Source: Acidipropionibacterium sp.
Lineage (GTDB): Bacteria > Actinomycetota > Actinomycetes > Propionibacteriales > Propionibacteriaceae
DNA: 64,000 nucleotides
Assembly (NCBI GenBank): GCA_022647765.1
Contig: JALCLH010000004.1
Span: 124,001 to 188,000 of the forward strand
Direction: 5' to 3'
The position numbers and the translations under genes were made by a program. Below, piece by piece: positions 17,837 to 27,454 of the stretch. The notes below the pieces were generated by a model. It had not been told where the DNA came from. It ran no database searches and saw only the letters and a program-made list of their open reading frames with translations. Position 1 is the stretch's first letter, and every line of letters begins with the position of its first letter.

Positions 17837-19036
17837 TCACCAGACGGGTGCCCCGATGGTCTGCCAGCGCACCGGGATGGTCATCTCGGCGCGGGTGAGG
17901 GAGCCGTGCATCCCCACCAGGCCGAGTTCCTGGGGCACCTTCTGGGTCATCAGGGCCCAGTCGCCGCGCATCGCCACCAGCACGTCACCGAGCCGATTGC
18001 GCAGACCGGGGTCCCAGCTGCCGAACAGGCCCAGGTCGATCGCCCGCTCGGCGGTGAGCACCATCGCCCGTTCCCCGAGCCGCTCGGCCCAGCGCCGGGC
18101 CACCTCCTCGGGTCGGCTGGTGTACAACTGGCGGAACCGCGGCTCGCCGGCGATCTCGTCGAGGTCGGCCAGCAGGCCCGGCTCGTCCTCGATGAGGATC
18201 CGATGGTCGGTGGGCACGTCGATCATGCCGTGGTCGGCGGTGACGATCAGCACGGTGCCCGGCGCCAGCCCCTCGGACAGTGCCTGACCAGCTCGTCGAC
18301 CCAGCCGAGCCTGCGGCGCCAGGCCGTCGAGCGGCAGCCGTGGCCGTGGCCGACATGGTCGAGGGAGCGCTCGTAGACGTAGCACAGGGAGGGCTCGCCG
18401 GCCTCCGAGCCCTGGCAGGCCAGGTCGACCCGCAGGTCGATGTCGTGCTCGTCGCGCACCCCGAGGAAGGCCGGCCCGCGCAGTGAGGCGCGGGTCAGTC
18501 CGGACTTCTCGAACCGTCTCGGGGCCGACGCTGCTGACCGCTACGCCGGCCCGCGACAGTTCCTCGAAGGCGGTGGGATGGGGTTGCACGATGCGGGGAT
18601 CGTCGCCGTGCTGCCAGCTCAGCGCGTTCATCACGACCCCGCCCACCGGGGAGCGGAAGGTGTAGCCGAGGACGCCGTGGCGGCCGGGCAGGCAGCCGGT
18701 GCCCAGGCAGCTCAGCGAGGTGGCCGTGGTGGAGGGGACCGCACAGGTGACCGTCGCCTCGCAGCGCTGCATCCCGGACAGTTGCGGGGCCAGCCGCGAA
18801 TTGGCGTCCAGCAGCTCCTCCCCCATGCCGTCGACCAGCAGCAGGACGTAGCGGCTCGCGTGGGGCAGGCCGAAGGGATCTCCGGATGCTGAGCCGCCGG
18901 TGAGGTGGGCCCCGATCGCCGGCACCAGCCGGGCCAGCGTCGCTCCCTCGCGGCGCGGGATCAGCAACTCGTCGGGCCAGTCGCCAGACCGTTGGACATC
19001 GGAGACGGGACCGCCGGTCGGCGCGGGTACTGGCAC
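17837..19036 (-). CDS. Alkaline phosphatase-superfamily nucleotide pyrophosphatase/phosphodiesterase (two compensating frameshifts)
   Basis: Type I phosphodiesterase/nucleotide pyrophosphatase fold: metal-binding LLLVDGMGEELL near residue 65, catalytic region AVPSTTATSLSCLGTG, and metal-binding TADHGM in the second half. Frames shift near 18517 and back near 18285; between them the true frame reads CQGSEAGEPSLCYVYERSLDHVGHGHG, which carries the conserved D-x-x-G-H metal site, so the continuous reading through this part is wrong. I prefer the GTG at 19036 because AAGGAG sits eight bases before it; the GTG at 19045 overlaps that site. Its neighbour sepH is also a neighbour in other Actinobacteria. 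Substrate unknown. Confidence 0.8.
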   Translation of the reverse strand: MPVPAPTGGPVSDVQRSGDWPDELLIPRREGATLARLVPAIGAHLTGGSASGDPFGLPHASRYVLLLVDGMGEELLDANSRLAPQLSGMQRCEATVTCAVPSTTATSLSCLGTGCLPGRHGVLGYTFRSPVGGVVMNALSWQHGDDPRIVQPHPTAFEELSRAGVAVSSVGPETVREVRTDPRLTARAGLPRGARRARHRPAGRPGLPGLGGRRALPVLRLRALPRPCRPRPRLPLDGLAPQARLGRRAGQALSEGLAPGTVLIVTADHGMIDVPTDHRILIEDEPGLLADLDEIAGEPRFRQLYTSRPEEVARRWAERLGERAMVLTAERAIDLGLFGSWDPGLRNRLGDVLVAMRGDWALMTQKVPQELGLVGMHGSLTRAEMTIPVRWQTIGAPVW

Positions 19037-19141
19037 GGGATGCACTCCTTCTCGAGTTCGCTCGGACGCGGAACCACCCCGAAGCGTTGCGTGTCCGACA
19101 GATTATGCCAATCCGCTCGCTGAAGAGGCCGAGACAGCTGC

Positions 19142-22100
19142 TCACGCCACGGTCGCGGTGGCGCGAACCTCTCTCAGAACGGTGACGATCGCCTCGACCT
19201 GGCCTTCGGGGAAGAGGACTTCCGGGCCTGTGGGGGCGTCGTCGGTGAAGGGCGGCTCGAACAGCCGCCCGGGGTCCATCGCCCCGTTGGCGGTGAGTTC
19301 GTCGATGATCATGTCGACGAAGTGATGCTGCTCAACGGTCAGGGTGCGGTCCGCCAGCAGCCCGGCGAAGGGCTCCATCGCCGCCGCCCGGTCCAGCCCC
19401 ACCAGCGACCGGATGAACAGTCCGAGGCCGCCGGGCTGCTCGCCGGCCCAGACGATATCGGCGCGACGCCCACCGGCGTCCTCCAGCAGTCGCTCCAATT
19501 CCGAGAGGTCCTGCGAGGTGATCTGCCGGTTCCTTCTCAGCTTCTGAAGCACCAAGTCGTCCTCGTGGCTGCGCAGATAGGCCTGCGTCTTGCGCCGGAA
19601 CCGCGCGGGATCGATGCCCGGCGCTCCCCCGCGCAGGTCGATCGGCCTCGCCTCCCCGAGCGCGTCCTGAAAGTCGGTATAGACAGGCTTGCGGCGCGGC
19701 AGCTCCACCAGCCTGACGAGGTCGCGCATTCCCACCCGCGCCTCCTCCAGCATCGATGGGGCGACGCCGTCCCACCACGGCTCTCCGGCGACGGCGTCCA
19801 GCAGTTCCGCGTGATCGCGCACCACCGGGATGTTGCGCTTGTCCAGCAGCGCGGACGCCAGTCCTTGCATCGTCTCCTGCACCCGGGCGAGGGCGGTGGC
19901 GTCGTCTTCGAGGCGCGCCAGCTGGCCCTGCAGGACGAGGACGTCGAAACGCTTGGCCTGTTCCTCGGCGTGCCGCTCCCCAGCCGACGACGGCAGCCCG
20001 GCCAGGCCGAGCGCCTCCGCGATGTCCTCGGCGCTCGGGGACCGCCAGGCGGAACTCTGGGAGAACTTCTCCACGGCGCGCCGGTGCGGCCGGACCAGGA
20101 TGTTGTCCAGCGTCATCCCGGACACATAGCCGTGCAGCCAGGACGCGGTCGCCGCGCGCAGCCGCGCCTCGGCGTCATCTGAATCATCAGAGTGCCCGGC
20201 ATGGTCGAGGCTCTGCAGCAGGGCGAGCCGCAGCTCGAAAGGTCCGCTGACTCAGTGACTTCTGCGTCGATCCCTGGCTGCCCGGAAGGTCCTGGCTGAA
20301 GTACTCGAGGTTGCCGCACCAGTCGAAGACCAGGAAGTCGGTCTTGTCGCGTCCAGGGCCGTAGAGATCCTTGCAGAGCCGGGTCCCGCGGCCGAGCATC
20401 TGCCAGAACTTCGAGACGGAGTGCACCGGCTTGAACAGGACGAGATTGACCACCTCGGGGACGTCGATGCCGGTGTCGAGCATGTCCACGCTGATGGCGA
20501 TCTGGGGGTCGCCGTCGGCCACCTCGAAGTTCTCGATGAGATTGTCGGCAAACCTCACCCGGTTCGTGATGATGCTCGCGAACCGGCCGCCGTAGCCCGG
20601 CCAGCCGTGGTCGAACCGGGACTTGATGAACTCGGCGTGGGCCTGGCTCTTGGCGAAGATGATCGTCTTGCCGAGGCGTTCCCCGCCGGCAACCTTGCGA
20701 CCGTCGGACATCAGGCAGGCGAGCACCTTGTCGACGGTGTCCTCGTTGAACAGGAAGCGGTTGAGCTCCTCGGCTCCCACCTCGTCGGGGGTCGGCTCGT
20801 CTCCCCAGTCCAGGCCGTCCCACTGGGCCCGCTCGGGCTCCGACAGCTCGGCGTAGCGGATGCCGGTGCGCAGGAATCTGGTGCCGAGCGAGACCGCCGC
20901 CGGAGGCACCAGGTAGCCCTCGGCCACGGCGTCGTCCAGAGGATAGGAATCGGTGGGGACGCCGTCCTCCAGCTGGAACAGGCGGTAGGTGTTGTGGTCC
21001 ACCTCGTCCTTCGGGGTGGCCGTCAACCCGACCAGCAGGGAGTCGAAGTAGTCGAAGATCGCGCCGTACTTGGCGTACACCGAGCGGTGCGCCTCGTCGA
21101 TGATGACGAGGTCGAAGTAGCCGGGCCCGAAGGTGCGTCCGGTGTCGTCCACCGCGTTGATGAGGTTGAGCATGGTCGGGTAGGTGGAGACGTAGACCCG
21201 GCCCTCGGCATGGCGCTCGGTGACGAGATTCACCGGGGAGGATTCCGGCAGGTGATCCTTGAAGGCGTTGGCGGCCTGTTTCACCAGGGCTGTGCGGTCT
21301 GCGAGGAAGAGCGCCCGCTTCACCCATCCGGCCTTCATCAGCTGGTCGACCAGAGCGATGACGGTGCGGGTCTTGCCCGATCCGGTGGCCATCACCAGCA
21401 GGGCCCGGCGCTGCTTGGCCTCGAACACCTGGTCGACGGCCCGAATGGCGCGGATCTGGTAGTGCCTCTCGACGATCGTCTGGTCGATCGGCTGATTCTC
21501 CAGCGACCGCCTGGACTGGCGTCGCTGGATGGCCAGCTCCAGCTCGTCACGGGTGTAGAACCCCTGGACGTTGCGCGGCGGGTAGCCGGCGGCGTCGTCC
21601 CACAGCCAGTGCTGGTAGCCGTTGGTGAAGTAGATGACGGGACGCCGCCCGGTCTGGGCCTCGAGGCAGTCGGCATAGAGACGGGCCTGCTCCTGGCCCT
21701 CCAGCGGGCTGTGGCGGGTGCGCTTGGCCTCGACGACGGCCAGCGGGAGCCCGTCGGCTCCCCACAGGACGTAGTCGGCGCGGCCCTGCCCGGACGGCGT
21801 CGGCATCCCGTGCACCGGATACTCGCGCACGTTCGGGCCGTCGGGATCCCAGCCGGACTCGCGCAGCAGGGTGTCGATGAACAGGTCGCGGGTCTCGGCC
21901 TCGGTGCGGTCGGGCATCTCCCGGACGGTCTTGGCCTGCTGGGCGGCGCGGACCTGCTCGCGCAGCTCGGCAAGTTGCCGCTCCTGGTCAGCGATGACGT
22001 CGTCCCTGGCGGCCAGTTCGGCGCGATGGTGCTCGTCCTGAGCGCGGAACTTCTGAGCGAGCCGCGCCACCTCCTCGGCACTCAACGGGGCGGACGCCGC

Positions 22101-22520
22101 AGCCAGCCGCGGATCGAATCGCGCGCCGGTGGGCACCCGGTCCGGGGCGGTCGAGTAGGTGTAGGCGGCCCAGATGATGACCTGGAAGAGCACGGCCAGG
22201 ACGTTGACGGCACCGGTCTGAGAAATCGGCGCGGAGCGGTGCACGGCGGCGTTGCCAGCCTTGCGGATCGCATTGATCTTGGCGGTCATCGGCGTGCCCG
22301 CCCGTGCGACGAACTGCGGCGCGTTCGTGAGGGCGGCCAGGTCGGTGGAATAGGGCTCGTCCAGATCCATCAGCTCGTAGAGGTGGCCGACCAGCAGTTC
22401 GACGGTGCGCCGGGCGTAGAAGCAGGCCGAGCGCGGATCGGAGGCGACGTAACTCTCAGCGCGATGGGCGGCGTCGTAGATGGCCGGCCACTCGTCCTTG
22501 ATGAAGTCGAAATTCCCCAT
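19142..22520 (-). CDS. hsdR: Type I restriction enzyme, R (endonuclease/translocase) subunit, EcoEI-like (apparent frameshift)
   Basis: About 1125 residues when joined. It begins with a DUF4145-like HEPN-type domain (to about residue 110), a coiled coil (165-205), then the nuclease core with the ExK pair in LAVVEAKRT, Walker A ATGSGKTRT, DEAH box DEAHRS, LTATP, LDTGIDVPEV and the GRGTR arginine finger, followed by an EcoEI-type C-terminal domain. An extra base in a three-A run at 20238-20240 breaks the frame: with one removed, SQRTF continues as ELRLALLQSLDHAG. It forms the restriction complex with HsdM and HsdS, 5-10 kb away on the same strand. Confidence 0.88.
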
Positions 22521-22639
22521 GTCGTCCGTCCTCGCCGCCCGTACTTCCGGAGCCTGGGGTCAATCTATCGGTCTGCGCCGACAGTTCCGCGAGGGGAAGG
22601 CGACGTGATCTCCGAGCCATCGCCATGCATACTGACGAG

Positions 22640-22879
22640 ATGAGCATCCGATCCTGCCCCGAGGAGCTGTCGAGTGCAGCAGCCGCCGAGATCCTGAATG
22701 TATCGCGCCCGTTCCTGATCAGTCTGCTCGATGCCGGGCAGATCTCCTACCGCATGGTCGGCGCTCACCGTCGCGTGAAGGCGGCGTCTCTGGTGCGTTA
22801 CCTGCGCGAGGACGACGCCCGCCGGATGGCGGCCGCCGACGAGCTGGCAGCGGAGGCCCACGCGCTTGGGCTGTCCTAG
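22640..22879 (+). CDS. Excisionase-family HTH protein, antitoxin-like
   Basis: About 79 residues. The first 55 match the winged-helix excisionase/MerR-like domain (SSAAAAEILNVSRPFLISLLDAGQ then RMVGAHRRVKAASLVRYL), and the tail (RMAAADELAAEAHALGLS) is the form seen in antitoxins paired with PIN-domain (VapC-like) toxins in Actinobacteria. No PIN gene follows: the next 200 bases contain no convincing frame. So this is an orphan antitoxin or a stand-alone regulator. A start at 22625 is also possible. It is the only plus-strand gene inside the restriction island. Confidence 0.65.
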   Translation: MSIRSCPEELSSAAAAEILNVSRPFLISLLDAGQISYRMVGAHRRVKAASLVRYLREDDARRMAAADELAAEAHALGLS

Positions 22880-23088
22880 GACCGTACGTGTCGGCCACGA
22901 TATGGAGCACATTGAGGAGTTCGACGACCTGGGCCAATGGGACCATGATCCCATCCGTGCTGAGTCATGGCGCGGCGACCTGACAGTCAGGGCAACGCAA
23001 TTGTTCAGGTGGCGGTGGAGCCACAAGCGTGACGGATTGTGGTGCTCCGAGGTGCGCGTGGCGGCTGTCCCCACGCTCTCCTCGCCGG
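22880..23088. other. Intergenic remnant downstream of the HTH gene
   Basis: About 200 bases between two convergent genes. A PIN-toxin gene would be expected here, but the plus-strand frames contain early stops or lack the acidic PIN residues. I see no recognisable feature. Confidence 0.4.
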
Positions 23089-24414
23089 TCAGGCGGCGGG
23101 GAGGGCGTGGGTGTGTCCGTTGATGACGGCCCAGCGATGCCCGGTCCGATTCGTCCACAGATACAGTCCGGGGGCGGGCTGATCCAGCGTCCAGGCGCCG
23201 TGGGTCTTCGCCCGGTGCTCCCCGCGAGACAGGGGCCCCAGGTTCGAGGGCCGGGTCTGACCCGGCGGCGCCGGAACATCGGGTCGGGCGAACCGATAGG
23301 GCACCGTGTGATCCAGATCACACGACCTCGACCGGCGGCTCGAGTAAGGGAAAGACCGAGGAGTCCTCCCGCAACTGGAGTTGCATCCTTGTGCGGGTGG
23401 GGATCTCGTAGGCATCCACCGATGGGATCGCCGGCCATGTCGATGACCGGGATCACCCGGATCCGGTGATGACGCAGCAAGTTCGCGATCTGAGGCACCA
23501 GCACCGGACCCACATCCCCACCGGCCGCGATCACCCGCGCCACACCGGTGCCGACGCTGCCGGGGTCGAGGTCCTCGGCCCCGATATGGACCACCACATC
23601 GGCCAGCGGCAGGCGTGGCGCCGGATTCGCCGCCGGCGCGACACCGGCGGCCGAAGATGCGCCCTCAGTAGTCGGGGAAGCTGCCGTCGATCCCCGGAAG
23701 ATAAGGTGCTGCCAACTCCTCCAGGGCCTGGACCTCCAACTCCGGCACCGGATCGATCGCACCCTCATCCACCAGTCTGCCGGTGATCCGCCGGATCGCA
23801 TCCTGCAGGGCGAGCGCGGCACCGGTATCCATCCGGGCGCTCAGAAACGACGTGGAGTCCCCGTTGTGGGTGATCCGCACGAACCGCTCCGCCCGCGCCT
23901 TCCTCGCCTTCTCCAACGCCAGGGCCCTGTCGGCCTGCAGGACCAGGCCCTTCACCCTGCGCCAGACCTTTGGCCAGGTCGCGGTGCCCCACACCCCGGC
24001 GAGCTTCGCGTCGACCCATCCGGCGGCCTCGGCATCCAGCTCATCGCAGGCCCGGGCGACCTGACGGGCCCGCCACCCCTCCACCAGCCCAGGCCTTCGC
24101 AGCCTCCCACAGCCGGGGATGCCGGGCGACGCAGATTCGTGGTCTCGTGGACCAGAGTCCAGGCGATGGCCTCGCTGACGCCCAGCAGGGCGGCGACGTC
24201 GAGGGCGACGAAGCTCCCGACCCGGCCGGCACCGTCGGAGCCGGCGGCCACACGACTGCTCGGCGCCGGGCACGCTCAAGGGTTCGGGGGCGGGGTAGGC
24301 GTCGACCATCTCCAACACTGCTTCCAGGCGTGCGACCTCGGCCCGGCGCGCGGCGGCATCGGCGGCGGTGAGCCGCTGGCCTGCGTTGCGGTAGGTGTCG
24401 GTCGTTGCGTCCAT
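23089..24414 (-). pseudogene. DUF222 / HNH endonuclease (13E12-type) gene, broken by many frameshifts
   Basis: Pieces in all three frames line up in order with the DUF222-HNH family: the start (LTAADAAARRAEVARLEAVL), SFVALDVAALLGVSEAIAWTL, RHPRLWEAAKA, RQVARACDELDAEAAGWVDA, LPLADVVVHIGAEDL, and finally the HNH nuclease signature CDLDHTVPYRFA with SNLGPLSRGEHRAK. At least five frame changes are needed, near 24255, 24130, 24090, 23660 and 23380. Joined, the product would be about 440 residues, normal for the family. The shift density is far above the rest of the window, so decay is likely, perhaps with sequencing errors on top. The family is often multicopy in Actinobacteria and its role is unclear. 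Confidence 0.75.
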
Positions 24415-24634
24415 GGGTCAATTCAAGCAGGTGGCACCGACACTTTTTCGGCGCAGAACCCGTCTGATCTCACGATGTGGACATCAATTTTGAGAGATTT
24501 TCCGGGGTCCTGGTTCTCGTGTGGATTTCACTCCAGACTCGCCGTCATCCAGCCCGGCTTGGGGACGGCGTGGCGGGAGTGATTTCCATCGGCCATCAGC
24601 GCAACCTGCCCCGACCCCGCGACGGGCTCAGTCT

Positions 24635-24666
24635 ATTGACGTTGCCTCCTATTGACGTTGCCTCCT
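24635..24666. repeat. Tandem duplication of a 16-base unit at the end of the HTH/IrrE gene
   Basis: The unit ATTGACGTTGCCTCCT occurs twice back to back (24635-24650 and 24651-24666). The copy nearer the gene encodes its last residues and stop codon (stop at 24649-24651); the second lies just downstream. It looks like a recent slip or small duplication. Confidence 0.7.
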
Positions 24667-25782
24667 GACCTGACGTAGCGGCCGGAGCTCGATGACATCG
24701 GCAAGACCATCGACGTGGCGATCCATCGGCAACCCGGTCCACCGAGCGGCCTGCGAGTAGCTGATACCGACCTTGATCGCCACTTCACGCGCAGTCGTCG
24801 CGATACCGCGTTCAGTCGCCTGCTGCAGGAGCACTGGATGTTCCTCAGCGACCGGAACAGGCTCGTTCTTGCGCCATCCCGCGGACGACAGCTGGATGAA
24901 CAAACTCCTCTTCCGCTGAGGAGAAATCACCTTGAGCGTAGAAGCTCGCATAATGAGGGCTGCCACACTGACACCATATTCTGCCTTGATCGGTAGGTAG
25001 CCCTCTAAGGTCAAGGACTCTGTAACACGACTCCGCACGACATCCGCAGGTATCAGCATGGCACCGGCGAACCGGAATGCGCGACGTTCTTCGGGTGAAC
25101 GTGTGCCACGGAACGGTTCGTGCTTCTCACGGTCATAGATGACGTGGGCGAGCTCATGCATGACGGTCATCCGTACAACCGCTGGAGGCTGCCCCCCAAC
25201 CGTGGCGATCAGCGGGCGGTCCACGTACGGATTGGGGCGAGATACTCCGGAATGGTCGCTGGAACCGTCCGGCAGGTCGACCAGATCTTTCACCACACCG
25301 ACTCCGAGGCGCTCAACGGCTCGGGTCGCATTGAGCAGTGGTGCACCTTCCGATATTCCGAGGGCGCTTCTCACGTTCTGGGCCGTCACCTCCTCGTCAT
25401 AGTCACGCAAATCAGCGAAGTCAGCGGCATGGTAGCCAGACGCCTCCGACGCGGCAGCGAACAACCGAGCAGCCTCATCGAAGACCGCCTCAACGCGATC
25501 ACCCTCTCTAACCGTCGCCTTGGAGGACTTGCGGAAGGTTGCCATACCTTCCGAGGTGAGGCTGGGTGGCACGGAGAAGAACTCAATAGGCAGCCCGTAC
25601 ATGTCGGAGACCGTGCGAGCGAAATCGAGAGGAAGCGGCCTGATCCCATTTTCAATGTGCGAGATGAAGCCCTGTGTCACACCGACCTCGCGCGCCAGAT
25701 CCGTCTGAGTGACACCTTGCATCTTTCGCAAGGTAATCAGGCGTGCTCCGCGCAACTCGGCATTACCGCCCCGAGGCCTCAT
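24649..25782 (-). CDS. XRE-family HTH protein fused to an ImmA/IrrE metallopeptidase domain
   Basis: A 377-residue two-domain protein. Residues 8-65 form an XRE/Cro helix-turn-helix (LRKMQGVTQTDLAREVGVTQ, then FISHIENGIRPLP). The middle holds a COG2856 zinc protease with HExxH in MTVMHELAHVIYD and a downstream acidic ligand in the FRGTRSPEERRAF region. ImmA cleaves the ICEBs1 repressor ImmR, and IrrE cleaves DdrO; fused forms such as this may autoregulate. The ATG at 25782 lies 20 bases inside the upstream gene, so the pair is translationally coupled; a longer reading from 25884 would only add shadow of that gene. GC content is lower than in the flanks, suggesting transfer. Confidence 0.87.
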   Translation of the reverse strand: MRPRGGNAELRGARLITLRKMQGVTQTDLAREVGVTQGFISHIENGIRPLPLDFARTVSDMYGLPIEFFSVPPSLTSEGMATFRKSSKATVREGDRVEAVFDEAARLFAAASEASGYHAADFADLRDYDEEVTAQNVRSALGISEGAPLLNATRAVERLGVGVVKDLVDLPDGSSDHSGVSRPNPYVDRPLIATVGGQPPAVVRMTVMHELAHVIYDREKHEPFRGTRSPEERRAFRFAGAMLIPADVVRSRVTESLTLEGYLPIKAEYGVSVAALIMRASTLKVISPQRKRSLFIQLSSAGWRKNEPVPVAEEHPVLLQQATERGIATTAREVAIKVGISYSQAARWTGLPMDRHVDGLADVIELRPLRQVRRQRQ

Positions 25783-26455
25783 CACCGTTGTCCTCCTCCT
25801 TGATGTCCGGGAACAGACTCTCGTCCTGTTCCTCACCAGGAAATTCGAGTTCCAGCTGCATCTCGCCATGGGAACTGATCTCATAACTGAGATCGATCGG
25901 AACTGCCGAACCGAAGTGCCCTGTACCGATCGTGTGCACTACCCGAGTCGAGATCCTCGGCCGTTCCTCCTCATCCATGGCAAAATCCCACAGGAGCAGG
26001 AAATCCACCGAGGGCATGAGTCCACTCGCTCCCACCGCCCCGGCACCACTGTTCATTCCCGGAAGCGGATCCTGCCACTCCTGCCGCTCCCACAGATCGC
26101 GCCGTGCGCGATTGTGCCCTGCCGTCGGCACCCCGCCCTTGTAGACCCGCGCGTTCTCCTTGAGGAGCCTCAGTCGCAGCCCGTTGTCTGGACTGCAGAG
26201 GATAGTCTGCCCCATGCGCTGTGGCTCACCGCCCACGCGCCAGCCAGTCGGCACCAGGCTCGTCTTCCATCCCTCACGCATGCTGACTCGCGCATGCATC
26301 GACAACAGGAAGCTGTAGTGACGCTCGAGAAGATACTTCCGTCGCCTTCCTACCTCCAGAGCATCGGCCAGGCCGGCAGCGACGCCCTCATAGATCGGAA
26401 GACTGATCGGACCGACGCCCCGCTCGACGAGCCCTCGAAGCCCCTCACTAGGCAT
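25763..26455 (-). CDS. Unrecognised 230-residue protein coupled to the HTH/IrrE gene
   Basis: I do not recognise this protein. It is soluble with no membrane segment; the N-terminal half is basic (RRRKYLLERHYSFLLSMHARVS), the middle contains several tryptophans, and the C-terminal third is mostly beta-like (VDFLLLWDFAMDEEERPRIS, IDLSYEISSHGEMQLELEF), ending in a very acidic tail. I chose the ATG at 26455 because GGAAGG sits seven bases upstream; a TTG at 26470 is the alternative. An inverted repeat covers its ribosome site. Overlap with an XRE-IrrE gene suggests a two-gene module of the toxin-antitoxin or phage-repressor/protease kind, in which this protein may be the substrate, effector or toxin. 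That is inference only. Confidence 0.6.
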   Translation of the reverse strand: MPSEGLRGLVERGVGPISLPIYEGVAAGLADALEVGRRRKYLLERHYSFLLSMHARVSMREGWKTSLVPTGWRVGGEPQRMGQTILCSPDNGLRLRLLKENARVYKGGVPTAGHNRARRDLWERQEWQDPLPGMNSGAGAVGASGLMPSVDFLLLWDFAMDEEERPRISTRVVHTIGTGHFGSAVPIDLSYEISSHGEMQLELEFPGEEQDESLFPDIKEEDNGDEASGR

Positions 26456-26489
26456 ATTAGTACCTTCCAAGTCTGGATGGTACTAATAT
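26454..26489. promoter_or_regulatory. Inverted-repeat operator over the ribosome site of the unrecognised gene
   Basis: Perfect 11-base arms ATATTAGTACC (26454-26464) and GGTACTAATAT (26479-26489) flank a 14-base spacer. The left arm covers the start codon and ribosome site of the gene starting at 26455. The sequence beyond (26490-26538) is AT-rich and is the only space for a promoter. The adjacent XRE domain is the obvious candidate to bind it. Confidence 0.65.
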
Positions 26490-26538
26490 TACCCATAATG
26501 TAATGCGGAGCGCATCTACTGAACCGCGCGGTCGGAGG

Positions 26539-27454
26539 TCAGTCCTCGAAGAAGTCCTCGTCGACCTTGTGGACCTTGTAGACCGTCTCGGTCTGGACGC
26601 CGACCTCGTACTTGATCATGAGGTCCGCGAGGCGCGCCCCGTCGATGAGGATGATCCGCGTCGGGACGCCGGAGGCGTAGCTACGGGCTCCCGTGCTGAA
26701 CCGCCCGGTAGTGATGAAGACGCCGACATTCGCCTTGCCGCTCAGCGCCCCCACAAATCCCTGCACCTCGGGGCGCCCCACGGAATTGTCGCGGGCGTAC
26801 CGCTTCGCCTGGATGTACACGCGGTTGAGACCGAGCGGATCCTGGTCGATGATGCCGTCGATCCCGCCGTCATTGGACTGCTGCGTCACCCTCGCTCTGC
26901 CATCGGCGCCGCCATATCCCATGGCGACCAGCAGATCGACCACGGCCTGCTCGAAGAAGGCCGGATCCTTTGTCGTGGAGTCGGGTGAGCAGATCCTCGG
27001 CCACCTCGGCATCCATCTCACCGATCGCCTCCTCGGCGCGCTCCTGGGGTGAGAGCTCTGCTGAAGCCTGACTCACTGACGCTTCCGTATCTGCGATGCC
27101 CGTGGTCGTCTTTGTCCAGGAGTCGACAGGACTGTAGCCGGGAATCTCCTCGAGATCGGCCTCGACAATGCCATTGGGGTGCCGAGCCAGGAGACCGCGC
27201 CCGGCATCGGTGATCCGGTACCTCCCCCGCGACACAGCCTCGATCGCCTTCGCATGTTTGAGGTACGAGACCTGCCCAGCCACTCCGGTTCAGATAACGC
27301 GCCTGCCCGGACGGGAGTGTCTCTGCACGCGCGCCGTGATCCAGCCCCAGATCATCTGCGGCGCCTCCCGGATGTCCCGCAGAACATGAACCTCACCATC
27401 GAGAAGCACACGCAGAACCGGTGCCATGTACTCGGGCCAAGTGGGCGACGCCAT
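26539..27454 (-). CDS. mrr: Mrr-family restriction endonuclease (three apparent frameshifts)
   Basis: Mrr enzymes cut DNA carrying foreign methylation. The N-terminal Mrr_N domain reads in pieces (SPTWPEYMAPVLRVLLDGEVHVLRDI; ADDLGLDHGARAETLPSGQA; VSYLKHAKAIEAVSRGRYRIT) and the C-terminal nuclease has NDGGIDGIIDQD and YIQAKRYA, the D and QxK parts of the PD-QxK site. Frames change near 27373 (missing G), 27284 (extra G) and 26970 (extra A in an AAA run). The joined length of about 304 residues is right for Mrr. The ATG overlaps the hsdS stop (ATGA), tying Mrr to the type I operon. Shifts in short runs suggest sequencing errors; true inactivation is possible. Confidence 0.75.

Noticed and set aside
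18247..18520. Middle part of the phosphodiesterase as read straight through
   Set aside because: It is arginine/glycine-rich nonsense lacking family motifs; the other frame holds the metal-binding D-x-x-G-H site. Two cancelling shifts explain it.
22880..23088. PIN-domain toxin after the HTH gene
   Set aside because: Frames are interrupted and lack the acidic catalytic pattern; not enough support to annotate.
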